Positions 48,107 to 60,150 of a DNA stretch of 64,000 bases are shown here, in pieces (position 1 is the stretch's first letter; every line of letters begins with the position of its first letter). The DNA is from Lithospermum erythrorhizon. Taxonomy: Eukaryota > Streptophyta > Magnoliopsida > Boraginales > Boraginaceae. The position numbers and the translations under genes are program-made. The stretch lies in the NCBI GenBank assembly GCA_019722365.1, contig JADFUC010001590.1, positions 62,001 to 126,000 on the forward strand, given 5' to 3'. The notes under the pieces are model-generated. The model made no database searches. It saw nothing but the letters and a program-made list of their open reading frames with translations, and was not told where the DNA came from.

Positions 48107-49556
48107 CTTTATCTGCAATAAAATCAAAATGAAGAACAAAATCAAAATCACTAGTTTTATACTCCTTCAATCACAGAAATCCAAAAGGATTGTTAATTTT
48201 GAGTTTCAATTATCAAAATGAACAAATTTGGCGATTTTAATTGACACACATAAATAAAAATTATTGTTATATTATTTAGTTTGATTTTCAATGATCAAAA
48301 TTAACTTACGCGGTAATTTTAATTAACATACATAACTTCAATTTGAATCAAAATTATTATGTTACATTACTAAGTTCCATTTTCAATTATCAAAATTAAC
48401 AAATCTGGTTTTAATTAACACATATAACTTCAGTTTGAATAAAAATTACTATGTTACACATAACTTTGATTTGACTCAAAATTATCATGTTACAAATTAA
48501 GTAAGCAAAAAAACTGTGTTACAAATAAAGTAAACAAAAAAACTGTAGCATTTTATATACTTTCACCAAATGTTATACAAACATAAATAAAAATACTTAG
48601 ATTCAACCATCAAAATTCAAAGATTGGACAACCTTTTTGAGATTTCAGTGTTTGTCTGAAAGTTCTATGTTGGTTGCATGATTTGGTAAAAAGGAAGAAG
48701 ATAGAGAACAAAAGGGAATGATGGGTTTTGATAATTTATGCGTTTCTGCAGAATGGAGATTGTCTTTTTGTGTGTGTGTGTGTGAAGTGATTGAAGATTT
48801 GAAGTGTTGTGTGTGTTTTTTATTTTTTTATTTTTGAGGATGTTACAATGGATATAGGATGGATATAGGAAGAGGGTGCGGGGTTGTACAATAGAATCTG
48901 AGGCGTGTAAAATAAAATAGTAGGTCAAAGGGGATTAAGTATAACTCATTTCTTTTTTTGGTTTAGATTTTTTTTTTTATTGAAACGATGACACATTCAT
49001 TTATAAATCCACTTACTATATATAGCTAATCAATAAATAATACTTTTACATCAATCGAACATAAGCACTCCCAAAAAAGATAACTAATTGGGATTTAAAA
49101 TTCGATTGAATCACGATGATACCCTCTTGTGAGATTTGAACATGCGACTTCTTCTGTATCTTACATATATCATTGAACTAGATGCATTTGGTAAATTTTA
49201 AATGTACTTGATCATATACATCTTCAAGCTTGGAGTATACATTCAGCTTTTGTTAACAAATCAGAATTCCAAAATAAAGATCAAATCGAGAAAGAGACCC
49301 AAGAACTACTATTAATTCGTATGGAATAAACAAACACTCAAAATGTGCATAAAATATTAGATTAACAAGATCTAACTCTTTAGATTATTAAAAATAAAAA
49401 TGAAAACATTAAAACGGGAAGAAAAAATACCAAAAAAAGGTGGTTACTCCTTCCAAAAATGGGTGATTTTTTTATGAAGAAGTTTTTTTTATTGTTTAGA
49501 GAAATAGAAAGGCCAATGGGTTGTTTCAAATAAATGAGCACTTCATAAATAAACTA
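48107..49556. promoter_or_regulatory. Upstream region of the MYB gene (5' UTR and promoter)
   Basis: Immediately above the ATG is ATTGCAG, which would suit the acceptor of a 5' UTR intron. A C/T-rich stretch on the minus strand near 48665-48790, with a (TG)n/(CA)n tract at about 48763-48785, looks like a plant 5' leader. A donor-like AAAAAGGTTGTCC lies near 48636. Above 48.9 kb the DNA is AT-rich with no frame. I did not find a TATA box I would defend. Confidence 0.45.
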
Positions 49557-50105
49557 CAGGCCTGGCGCTGAAGCCCAATCCGACGCTTATCAAAGGCGAT
49601 TTCCGGGCGGTTAATCAATAAATGTACCTGGACCCCCTGAATGGGCAAGAATGTTACAACCCATCAAAGGAGGGCTCGACTGTCCATCTCGGTAGGAGAA
49701 ATAAGACCGTTGGAATATTAACGGCTTAATTCGACACCATTAAGGGGGTAATTAAGGCTATTATTACACCTAATTCCCCTAACGAGCCGTCCAATTATTA
49801 ATTGAAACGAACGAGCCATCAAGGCTCCACCAAAGTAACCGGCTCAAACAAACTATAAGCGTAAACTCGACGCCAAATTAAGTAAGTTCACTTAATACCC
49901 AAATACTTCTTTCTTTTGGAAACTAAACTCTTTGATCCGCACGACTCGACTGCCTGAATAAGCCTCCTAGCCAAAAAGAACCGGTCTTCGCTTTCAGAGG
50001 AAGACACGCCGAGAGCAAAGGCCAGATCAAAAGCCGACTGAAGATCATGATCCGGCCCACCACCGAACCGACCAGATCATCATAAACTAATATCAATCAA
50101 AATCA
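49557..50105 (+). mobile_element. GC-richer LTR-like fragment
   Basis: The block stands out from AT-rich flanks. It carries GGGTAATTAAGGCTATTATTA, TTCCCCTAACGAGCCGTC and an end AAGATCATGATCCGGCCCACCACC, an arrangement I associate with plant gypsy LTRs. No coding sequence adjoins it. It could be a solo or truncated LTR, perhaps related to the gypsy element that starts near 51.1 kb, but that link is unproven. Confidence 0.4.
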
Positions 50106-50603
50106 TAAACTTTATTAGTTTTTTACCAAAAGGTAAATATAACAATCCCATGGAGGTAGTATCTAAACGAAGTTCAAAATATTTTTCTCGATAATAAATT
50201 GCTTAATATTGTTGGGATAACATTATTAATGTAGGTGTACTAAGATTGAGGCTGGACAGTGACAAGTATTAATGAAATGAGAGGAGTCATTCATTAGTCG
50301 ACAATTGAGAATTGGATTTGTACAATAATATTGTAATATTTTTTCATTTTCTGAGGTAGCAAGAAAGACAAGTTCACCCAATATGACCACTAAGCTTGAG
50401 AGCAATTGAAGTTTAATATGACAGATTTGCCATCACAATGATGAGCAATTATGAAGGCCTTATTTAAAACCAGTTTTTGCTATTCACAAATCACAATGTT
50501 GCTAGTCTTCGTACTGTACTTCCTTTCCTGCTTTGATGTAATAATATTAAGGATACTTCAAATACTCCCCCTGGTATGGGGCCAAAATTACGATTTGAGA
50601 ATA

Positions 50604-50672
<69 letters not shown>

Positions 50673-51115
50673 TAATTCGCTAAATTGCATTTGATGCGTC
50701 ATTCAATCCAACAAGACAATGTCTCGGTACTATCATGACTTAATCGTGACTGGCCCAACCGCAAGTGGACACGCAGCGCCCATCATGACCTGTGACAAGC
50801 CTGCTGCAATCTTAAAATTTCATCTCTAGAACTTTATCCTATTTTGAATCGCTACTAGCTTGATCGTCGGATCTGCCTGTGGTCGGTCCTCACCACTTTC
50901 AGTCTAACGGCGACTACGTAGATCATTCAAGGAACAAAGCTTTTAGCAAACCATACCGATCACGAGGTTTATAAACTAAGCTCCCAATGAGCCATCCCAA
51001 TCGAGAATGATTTCCATTCGCCAGACTACTATTATAACGAGTCCAAAGTTGATTCGTCCAGTTACAAGCATGGAGCCCGAACAAATTTAATCTCAGCAAA
51101 ATTTGGCGAATCAAA
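50106..51115. other. Region before the gypsy primer-binding site; 5' LTR not delimited
   Basis: AT-rich up to 50.7 kb, with the long AT microsatellite. From 50.7 to 51.1 kb composition is more balanced and may be part of the 5' LTR of the gypsy element, since the primer-binding site follows at once. The partner LTR lies beyond the window, so I cannot align it. Confidence 0.35.
50605..50668. repeat. (TA)n microsatellite, 64 bp
   Basis: Thirty-two uninterrupted TA units. The open frame that reads tyrosine-isoleucine repeats through it is an artefact. Confidence 0.95.
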
Positions 51116-51133
51116 TGGCGCCGTCTGTGGGGA
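51116..51133 (+). other. Primer-binding site of the gypsy element
   Basis: TGGCGCCGTCTGTGGGGA is a common first sequence after the 5' LTR in plant gypsy elements, complementary to a tRNA 3' end. Confidence 0.75.
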
Positions 51134-51847
51134 AGGCTAATCAGGTTCCTCAAAATAAAAATGTATCTGCGACTCAAAACACGAAAGTAACAAGTGCAAC
51201 ACATACCAGTTCATCGTGAGAAACAAGGAGTTCCACGAGGGTTCCTCACGAATGGGGCTTCCCACAAGACCATATTTGCGAAGAAGTACAAAAGGAGGGT
51301 TCGCTTGTCGTGTGAACAAGATATTCAAATGACAAAAGGATATTATTTGTAGAGTACGTATTGTTCGGGAAGAACAAGCAAGACTTTGATGGCATAAGGT
51401 CAGGCAGTAATCAGAACATGTAGGTAGAGATAATCCTATCCCGCCGACGACCCCTCCATATACAACAACTTATAGTCCGCTCTATATCGACTCTACGCTA
51501 CTCCGGAGTACGGTAGCACAAGTGACGTTTTCAGATAGGCTATCAGTTCACCAAAACGCTCCTCCACGATCCTAATGCATAAGTTCACCAAATGGGGCCC
51601 TCCAATGCATCCTAATGTAGTCCTATTTCAAGAACTTCTCGTGAATCAAAAAAAGAGAGTTCGATGTGTTCGACAATGGCGCTGGCCTCCTTACTGTGAA
51701 AGAGCTTAAATCGCTTCCGTGACTCATGTAGTCATGCCATTTATCACAAGTGGATTCAATGCTATGCCTATACCAGTGGGGTTCATTTTGCCTTAGTTCA
51801 CTCAATACAGTGGCATAGGGGACCCGCAAAAGCATTTATAAGGCTTT

Positions 51848-52440
51848 TTGGCTCAAATGACTATTACCACGAATGACATGAATATTTATGCAAAGGCATT
51901 TCCAAATAGTTTCCGACCTGTGGTCAAGGCTGATCGGGTACACGAAGCTGCCAACGAATTCAATCGACTGGTATGCTCATATCATGGATGCTCTATCACA
52001 AGTACAATACGCCCATTACAAAACAAGTAGGGACAGAGGGGTTTAATAGATCTACAAAGCAGTAATCATGAAGTCGCTAAAGGATTTCCACGAGCAATAC
52101 AAAGCCATCTTGAATAACATTCCAAGCATCGACAATAAAGTTGCTTATATGGCTTTTTACCAGGATTAAATTACAAGCAAGTTGAAAGCCCCGGTGTTAG
52201 AAACAATTCTGACGGTAGCTGACCAAAATGGTCAACAAGCACATTGATTTGGAAAATTTCCAAAAGAAGGAAGGTCCTGGTGACCTACGAGAGAAGTTAA
52301 GCATAAGAGATAATCAAGGCCAATCAAAGAAGCCCATATGGGATAGGCTGCGTGATAGGGGATAAAATTTTAGAAAAAGACCCTATTCCCCACCACGAAG
52401 AGAGTTGGTTCGATGTGCTCAACCCATCTCACAACAACAT
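51848..52440 (+). pseudogene. Gypsy gag remnant
   Basis: An open run of 60 codons at 51848 is followed by broken frames. The best piece is at about 52070-52200: LKDFHEQYKAILNNIPSIDN, MAFYQD and KLKAPVLETIL, then FQKEEGPGDLREK-like and KKPIWDRLRDRG in shifted frames up to 52370. The order is that of the gag/capsid end of plant gypsy elements of this pol type. No zinc knuckle is visible. Confidence 0.6.
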
Positions 52441-52879
52441 ATGGTGGGCCAAATCCCCTTAAGAGTCGCCATCTTTGAGATTTATTCCCAGATGGCGAAA
52501 AAATAATTGTCAAGTAAAGTTCTCCCTGCACGAGAGGACACGAGTAAATGCATTGCTAAGATATCAGGAATACCATAGGGAATATGGCCAAATACAGATG
52601 AGTTTAATGTTGAAGGTTGGGAGATAGAAAACTAATCAAGAGAGGGCACCCGAAAGAGCTCTGCGGATACAACGGGCAGCCTCGGCAGCTCACCAAAGTT
52701 AAGCCCACCAAGAGAGAAACCGAATTACCTGACGGCGCCGCTACGAGTCCACCCTGCGGAGGAAAACAGAAATAGGTGTGACTCGCCACTTAGATTGAGT
52801 GGTCGCATTGACATAATCTCTGGGCCTTGAGTATTCCTCCTCATCCACTCCAATATTTATGCAAACTATTTCTTTTTCG

Positions 52880-53395
52880 GATGCTGAATTACAGGGCCTT
52901 GAGTTGCCTCATGATGATCCCATGGTAATAGCCATAGTTATTGCGAATTACACTGTAGAAAGGATGTTAGTGGAACTGGGAGCTTCGTAGAAATTTTGTA
53001 CTTGTCCACCTATGATAAACTGGAATTACCTCGCAACATGTTACAACCAATGCACATACCCTTAACAGGGTTTACTGGGCATTCGGTGTATCCAAATGGG
53101 ATGGCAATTTTGGACTTCACTGTAGGATCAGACAACAAAAAATCTACAATTAGAGCCCAGTTTACAGTCGTGGACATCCCTGATTCATCATACAACGGAT
53201 TGATTGGACGACCGATATTAACTGCATTAAGAGCGATAGTTTCCGGTGCACCTCAAGATGAAGTTCCCAACCGCAGGGGGATAGGAGATACGCGGCAAAC
53301 CGTATATTCAACTCGGTTCCAATCTTTGAAAAAAGAACCAGAGAGAGCAATGAAACGCGGGTCGAAAACTCATCCCCGGGGTTGACGACCACTCA
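52880..53395 (+). pseudogene. Gypsy aspartic protease, catalytic Asp lost
   Basis: The retropepsin-like domain runs from DDPMVIAIVIANYTVERMLV through YDKLELPRNMLQPMH, PLTGFTGHSVYPNG and FTVVDIPDSSYNGLIGRPIL to the region before RT, with an open frame of 129 codons from 52996. The active-site D-[ST]-G motif is here E-L-G (codons at 52971-52979), directly followed by a stop (TAG at 52987). The protease would have matured the polyprotein; this copy cannot. Confidence 0.8.
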
Positions 53396-53730
53396 GAGTG
53401 AGTAGATCTGTATGACGAAGATAACGCGCCCAGAGCTTAAAAAACCTCAAGAGACCATTTCTTCATGAGGAGATTGTTAAGGTTCCATTCGATAGAGAGG
53501 AACCAGAGAAAACATTCCGAGTGGGAATGGTGTTGAAGGAAGATCATAAGGAAGGATTAATTCGCTTTGATTCGGTATCACAAAGATATATTTGTCAGCC
53601 CGCAGGATATTCGATGGGGATACATCGCCGCTTGCACAAACTGCATGTTAACTCTATGTATAAACCCATTAAGCAAAAGAAGTGAACATTTAATGATGAG
53701 AAAAACCAAGCACACAGAACAAAGGTTGAG

Positions 53731-54083
53731 ATGATCATGTTACTGAAAGTAGATGCCATTCGCGAACTTCAGTTTCCAGAATGGATAGCAAATGTGGTAT
53801 TGGTTAAGAAACCAAACGGAACGTGGAGGATGTGTACAGACTTCATGAGTCTAAATAAAGAATGTCCTAAAGATTGCTACCCGTTACCTTGTCTTGCGAG
53901 ACTCGTTAATGGTAGTAACACGGGTCAGCTTTAAGACTTGATTTCATCGATGCTTCATGAGGATACCATCAAATCAAGATGCATTCTCGAGGATGAGGAA
54001 AAAATGCTTACAATTAAGTGTGGATTGTATTGTTGGAAGGTAATGCCTTTCGGCTTGAAGAATGCATGGGCCACTTGCCAAAG
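53731..54083 (+). pseudogene. Gypsy reverse transcriptase, N-terminal half (to the insertion site)
   Basis: IRELQFPEWIANVVLVKKPNGTWRMCTDF gives the palm entry and RMC-DF block, then LNKECPKDCYPLP, and after one stop at 53932 the stretch CGLYCWKVMPFGLKNAWATCQ, the F-G-L-N/K-A-x-x-T box. The next codon is where the copia element inserted; TSD CAAAG is 54079-54083. The frame continues at 60923. Confidence 0.9.
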
Positions 54084-54931
54084 TAAGCCGATACGCCTAG
54101 TACAACCCTCCGGCAAGATTTCCACAAAGATTCTGTTTTAGCTTAAACGACGGCATTAAAGAGGATCAATCAAGGGAAAGTGACAGATATAGCGATTGAG
54201 GGATCAATCAAGGAGTGTAATTGATATGTTGATTAAGGGATCAATAAAGGATTGTGTGAGTAAGACAATCATCTTAATGAGGAAAGATTCGACTGTTTAG
54301 TCAAGTCAATTAAGTCATCGGCTGAAAGCACGAGATCATTAACTATGGAAACTGTGGTATACAATCGTGATCATGTGATTTGAGGAAGCAATCAATCCTG
54401 GAGATTGATGTCAAGTTAGCGCCAAAGGAAAGTTTTCCGGCCGTTTATATCTCAATCCACGTTGAAGATCGAGATAACAATCGTGATCATGCATCGGGCA
54501 ATCAAGTATCATGTGCATTGATCGGAGCCGATCAATAAGTATACCTAACTAGCCGTTGAGGATGCATTAGTATATTAGAGCTTACTCTAGTTTATAGCAT
54601 CGGTTGTTCTAGGAATTATATGTGTGTTTGAGTGAGAAAGCCAGAGTGATTCTTGAGAAAAAGTAATTAGTGATTCTGCTGAAGCAATATCAGAGCGTAA
54701 GCCTCTAAGAGTTTAAGCTGAGTCTTTTAAGCTTGATTTCTGTACCCATACTCAGGCTAGGCTTGCACATATAATGGAACACGGTAGAGTCGAAGTGGAA
54801 GGTGACACACCAAGACAGACGTGAAGCCTCGGTCCAACTGGGTATAAAAACTTTACGTGTTCTTTACTTTCGTATCGCCAGCATTTTGAGTTAGCTTAGT
54901 GTTACTCATTATAGTAATACTTGGGACATCA
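54084..54931 (+). repeat. 5' LTR of the nested copia element
   Basis: Shares GGATCAATCAAGG, TATGTGTGTTTGAGTGAGAAA and CTCATTATAGTAA blocks with 60151-60922, in the same order. It ends GGGACATCA. The first bases (TAAGCC) are a diverged form of the TGTTAT that starts the other LTR. Confidence 0.85.
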
Positions 54932-54933
54932 AG

Positions 54934-54944
54934 TGGTATCAGAG
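54934..54944 (+). other. Primer-binding site (initiator methionine tRNA) of the nested copia
   Basis: TGGTATCAGAG, three bases after the LTR, is the standard plant copia site. Confidence 0.9.
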
Positions 54945-54987
54945 AAAAGGAACACAGTCAAAGACTAACATCTTGTGTTCAACGATC

Positions 54988-55860
54988 ATGGCTAGCTCGA
55001 GTACTTTTTATGATCCTCAACAGGCTACTGTCTCGTCCAGAGTCCCTCTGTTCGACAAAATTAATTTTGGATTCTGGAAAGACAGGATGAGAACGTACAT
55101 CGACTCAACTGAGTTTGGATTGTTGCGTGTTATTGATAAGGGAGATTATGAAGTCAAACTCAAGGATGGAGACACTGAAAGAACTATTGATGACCTTACG
55201 GATGATGAGAAGAAAAAGGTTCAACTCAATAAAAAGGCAAGAAATATCATCATGAGCTCTCTAACTCCTGATGAGTATAGTAGAGTCAGTGCATGTGAGA
55301 CAACCAAGGAGATGTGGGATGTCATTCTCACAACCTATGAAGGTACGAGTCAAGTCAAGGATAATCGAATTGCTCTTCTCACCAAAGAGGTGGAACTCTT
55401 TACAATGAAAGATGATGAAAGTATTCATGACATTTATCGCAAGAACAAGCTCTTCAATCAACTTGTTAATCGGGCAAGTTCTCTATTCTTAAGATGGAGA
55501 TTTGAGAAAAGGCCGGATGTTCCCATCAAAGATAAAGCCCTAGAACGCATGGTAGCTTCACTCGAAAGCAAATTCAAAAACCCCAACTATAATGCTTGAG
55601 GAACATACAGAACTCTTGTTGTTTGGGGAGTAAAAATGACGAGCGAAGAATGCAGAACCCAAAGTCAGAGAGGTTCAGATTCTCACTCTAAGGTAACCTG
55701 AGATAACGATTTAGCCATTCGACGGTCAAGAATATGTATCAACTACTAGATCGAACTTAAAGAACTCAGAGGGAAACTAAACAAAAGAGATGTGGAGTGC
55801 TATCAATGTCATGTAGTGACCTTACAAATCGAATGTCCTAGCTTAAGAAGCAGGTTAATA
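54988..55860 (+). pseudogene. SIRE-like gag
   Basis: The ATG at 54988 (MASSSTF) opens a clean frame of 203 codons to 55599: RVPLFDKINFGFWKDRMRTY near residue 15, then a charged stretch with DDLTDDEKKKVQLNKKARN, SSLTPDEYSRVSACETTKEMWDVI and LTKEVELFTMKDDESI, the order of the copia gag (UBN2/DUF4219-type) domain. After the stop the frame resumes in pieces to DVECYQC...ECPSLR (about 55789-55848), a zinc knuckle in which the middle glycine-histidine has been lost. The gag would form the particle and bind RNA. The first 200 residues are the longest intact run in any element here. Confidence 0.85.
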
Positions 55861-56200
55861 GCCCACGCCTACGAACCCGAATGGTGACTATCATTTTACT
55901 ATCACCATGGAAGAAGTATCTAAGATAGACTCGACATTGATGTATGGATACCTGACACACGATTGAGATAAATCCGTATAACAAATGTCATCAATGGAAG
56001 AAAGGAAGAATCAGAACTCCTAGGTGATGCTTCTAAAGGCGGAGGTGGTCAGTGGAGAAATAAAGTTTAAATGGTCTTATTGTCAAGGATGTATGGTTAG
56101 TTCCCCGGATTAAATGATTGTGGGAGATGGATTGGATCAACCTATATTCCAAAAGAAAGGAAAACGTCAATAATGAAAAATGAAGACGAGAACTCTCAAA

Positions 56201-57640
56201 CTAGAGCATGCGAGTGGATCGGTATGTTGTCACTCGACCGTCACTAATTAGATAACCGATATACTCAGATGATGTGAGTATCTCACACTTTGTTTCTGCA
56301 ATCCTGCCCAACAACTTGGTTGAAGCCTTCAAAGGAGAACCATGGATCATCATGGTGCAACAAAGTCGCGAACTCAAAGAGGAAATAAAGTACGGACTCG
56401 TTCTAGAACTAAAAATTATAATCCTATATCTACTGCTTGGAGTTATCAAAACAGGTACTATGAAGGGGCTATTATTCAAAATGAAGCAAGGCTTGTTAGA
56501 AAAGGATCAATCACGAGGGTTATATCGATCCGGATACCATTCTTCTCACCTCTCGCAAATTCTGATACCATCGTAATCCTACCAGCATTTGCGGTGACAA
56601 CTTAATTTTGACCTCCTTTGTCTTGAAAGAGAAGACATAGCTGAGGAGGAAGAGGTTCACTTGGAACAACTCTCATCATTTGTGGAGTTAAAGAAAAATA
56701 ATCACGTCCTAAAGCTCAATCCCGGCCAGATTCAAGCTAAGTGCTCCACATGTATGACATACTGTGATCTTTGGTCACGAGAATAGGTTTCAAAGAACTA
56801 CTACTGATCAACAACTGCTGATAAGATATGATGGACATATAATATGCATATGTTTTAATTGATTCTATTATTTGTGGGTCTACTGATGGTTTTTTATGTG
56901 AAGAGTGCTGTAAGCTGCTAAGTACTATATATTTACTATCGTAGTGAAGCCACGTAATGTCTGAATCTTCAAGTTTAACAAACCACTAGAGGAAAATCGA
57001 CATCAAGTCAACTCGTGAGAATCTATTTCGAGGGACCTCAAATACGATCAAGCCCGATTAGTTAATAATCATGTTAAAATAAAAACAGAGGGAGCTTACA
57101 AATGCAGTGTGAACAGATGAATCAACAAGAGTACTAATAATTATGAGGAATTGGTTTGAGATAATGCTTAGTCGCCCGTATATGGTCAAGCTATCAACAA
57201 TTATGCAAAATACCAGAAAGCACTCCAAGAGAAATTCACTTAACTACAATCAAGAGGATACCGAGACAATTTTGCGATCTCAAAACGCCTTCATCGTGCA
57301 TCCTATGAATAATCGATTCTAATCTAACAAGTTATTGTGTCTTTAATGATGAATTCAAAGGGAAAATCGACGTGGGCGAATGTCATATGGTTGACTGCTA
57401 TCGGGTGGAATTGGAATAGCAGGGATCACCAAAAGAATCCTCAAAATATGTCGGAATCAAATTACGTACTATCTCATCTTGTTGCTCTAAAGCCCATTGA
57501 TTAAAAGAATCTTAGTGGAATTAAGAGTTGTTACACTAAGTCCAAGGTTAAGTGTACTAGGAGAACTGCCCTCCTCCTTAACGGGTAAGATGGTATAATG
57601 TCAAGGATCTCACACACACGTAAACATGGCTAAATTTCAA
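56201..57640 (+). pseudogene. Copia pol remnant: reverse transcriptase and RNase H, integrase missing
   Basis: RT begins near 56275 with HFVSAILPNNLVEAFKGEPWIIMVQQ, the usual lead-in to copia RT, then shifted frames give NRYYEGAIIQNEARLV (about 56455-56500). EDIAEEEEVHLEQL...FVELKKNNHVLKLN follows (about 56625-56715), then IICGSTDGFLCEE (about 56870-56910); the YVDD box just before is lost. RNase H remnants include ESTPREIHLTTIKRI (about 57220-57255), EFKGKIDVG (about 57355) and ISSCCSKAH (about 57470). Only about 350 bases lie between the gag knuckle and RT, so protease and integrase were deleted. Confidence 0.75.
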
Positions 57641-57952
57641 GCGTAGAACGTACTTCAAAGACTTACTAAAAGTCGAAAGTACGAGGGCGATGAATCAAAT
57701 ATTGCAAAAGTAATGATAAGGTTTCATGAGAAAGAAATATTCTATGCAGAAGAATTAGGTCGGGGATCACGGCCTCTAATTCGAATAATTAGAAATTTTC
57801 ACACCACGCCCGGTAAGTTTTTGTAAATATTGCAATTTGACGCTTTTCCATCTTTCGCCGCTTTTTTTGCTTGATCGGGGTAGCGCTTACTCAATTTATA
57901 AATATGCATCATTACTTTCCTCGAAAGTCTTCACAAAATCTCTTTCTTCTAA

Positions 57953-59022
57953 ATGGCTTCCAAAGAGAAAAATGGTCGCTGTTCATTTTCAAAAGGAAAG
58001 AAATCAAAACCCAGTTTCCGATGCTTTCTTTTTCCTTTATGCCAAGCATCAAACTATTTTCAAAAATGCCTTTTGCCCCGCCTGCGGTTCGGGGCGGGCG
58101 CCTGTTGCATTTGATTTGCTTCAACAATTTTGTTTTATTTCTAAAATCAAAAACACAAAAATGGTTCAAATTGCCGCTCGAGGTGAAAAGTTTATCCCTA
58201 TTTGGTCAAGTCGTTTCATGCAAACTTTTCTTTCTCGCAGAAGAGGAGGTTGTAGTTCACTTGTCAAAAGGAGGTGCCTTCGTTGTTTTGTGCAAGGTTT
58301 CAACAAACTTTTGGGGTCTCACACAGCTGGCATCGCGTTGGACCGAAGAGCACTTCCATACTCAATCTCGGCTGTTAAGCCCTCAAATTGCTAGGGTTTC
58401 GAGAAGGTGCTGCCTCAAGCCGAGGCGACCTTAGCAGTAACATGGGCCTCTGCACTATATCAACCTCTTGTATTGTCCGTAGAACCAGAAATTATGATGG
58501 GTCACTCCACCGGATCTCATGGCGACAGATTATTCTCACCGCGAAGCAGACTCAACTGGGTTACTGACATTCTAACTGTATAACGAATCATCATGACGTA
58601 CCTCAAGTTCTTACCCTATGGAAATCGCATCACTAGATATTTAAAATATGTCCATCAACTTCAGTGGAAGGCTATGTCAGTGCTAATGTAGAGGACAAGT
58701 GCTCGCATCTAGGTACTTTACGGAATGGGCCCGAATTGCAGATTGGGAACGGAAGTCGATAGAGCAAGAGTGTCAAAAGGAAACTTAGAACAGAATGACA
58801 ATGGTTGTTGAAGACCTTAAAGATCAGCTAAGTCTTCTTAAGAAAGAAGTGTTCAAAATCTCCAAATTGGTTACCGGAATTGGAGAAAAATTGAAGATAG
58901 ATATGGGTTTAAACTCTGATGAAGAAGAGAAAGGATCTGACGACACTGAGGATGAAGATGAAGATTCTCATGATGTCTTGGGGTCTGATGAAGATGAGGA
59001 CAATGACTCTGAAGATGCGTAG
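57953..59022 (+). pseudogene. Env-like / plant-transposon-protein frame of the SIRE-like element
   Basis: The ATG at 57953 (MASKEKNGR) starts a lysine-rich N-terminus. Two overlapping frames of 185 and 187 codons then share one protein: DAFFF, FKNAF, DLLQQFCFISKIK, RGEKFIP in one; then VHLSKG in the other; and back to GFNKLLG and IALDRRALPYSISAVKPS. Later, LPYGNRITRYLKYVH (about 58610-58655) is the diagnostic block of the putative plant transposon protein family. The end, 58795-59022, is an open coiled coil (LKDQLSLLKKEVFKISKLV) and a very acidic tail. Position after pol fits the env-like third ORF of SIRE elements. Role unproven even in intact relatives. Confidence 0.65.
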
Positions 59023-60135
59023 ACTTCGAAAAGGACGATGACAAATTTCAGATGTTCCGTATTTCGATAAGTGAAGTGTCAAAAATACTAAGCGTGATGG
59101 TCACTGCATAACCCATGACACAAAAGCATACAAAGAGAAGAGATTCCCCCGAAGATGACTAAATGATAAGTTCTCCGCACAAAGATGAATGGAGTCAAAC
59201 AAACCCGCACCAAATGTATGTTCCTCCAAGCATGTAAGCTATCCCGCGATCTGGGAAGCGTTTAAGCAAAGATGATATCAGACCTTCTTGTTCCAAAAGC
59301 ACGTATATGGCCAAGCATGGGGTTAAGAAGCTACTCCGTAGTTAGAACCACCGCTTTTCTCTCTACTAAACATGTTGGGAAGCTAAGTACTTTTACTCTA
59401 AATCATATGATTTTCTTGTCGATATATTTATACTTTCCTAGAATTACTCTTCAAGCTTCTTTTGTATGGATAAAAAAGTGCAGTTAGGACTGCTTGTGCT
59501 TGTCGATCGTTGCTGGGTTTATGTTATGTTAAATTGCTTAGATTATGTTGGCTCAAGCGGCCTTACCGACTTGTTTAAAATTCTTCAGAGTTTGTTGATT
59601 GACTGGTAGTATATAACACCTCGCCTCCGATTGTTGTTCATTGGGTAAAGGTGTCAATGCTTTAAAGCATTATCTTGATTCTCTTAAAGAACGACTAATC
59701 TCAGAAAGGTGTGCTTGGTTGCACACGTTTCATGAGTACGCTGGCCGAGTTTTATGACAGACCTGGCCATGCCCTGGGCCTTGGTTGTTTTGGTTAATCG
59801 GATTTTGCGGAAGTTTCAGGAGATAGGGTTTGCTATTCATCTCGCTGATTACTCAAAATTGTGCAAAAATATTTAAGAGGCCGTGCATGCTTTTAGGGGG
59901 AGCACTTTTGGTTCGAATGTAAAGTACGCAAATGTGTATCAAGGCATTTAGAACTTGAATAATTTTTTTTTTTGCTAAACTTGATTATCGCTTGTCTTGA
60001 TTATTAGTTGTTTGAAAGCAAACCCGGTCCATGAGTTGAGGGGGAGCTTAGGCTCAGTCAAATGTAGTCTCACCAAGTTTGTCTATGAACTTCCTAGATG
60101 TACTAATGGTCGTTATCCTATATGGTTTGTCCCAT
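59023..60135 (+). other. Copia 3' noncoding region
   Basis: More than 1 kb between the env-like frame and the polypurine tract. It has short chance frames only (59272-59487 and 59997-60212). Long noncoding 3' regions occur in SIRE-type elements. Confidence 0.55.
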
Positions 60136-60150
60136 ACAAAAAGTGGGAGT
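60136..60150 (+). other. Polypurine tract of the nested copia
   Basis: CAAAAAGTGGGAGT lies directly before TGTTATTG, the start of the 3' LTR. Confidence 0.7.

Noticed and set aside
50451..50669. Open frame ending in tyrosine-isoleucine repeats
   Set aside because: It is a read-through of the (TA)n microsatellite and has no family features.
57837..58434. Two long overlapping genes on the same strand
   Set aside because: Both frames are pieces of one frameshifted env-like protein, since conserved blocks alternate between them.
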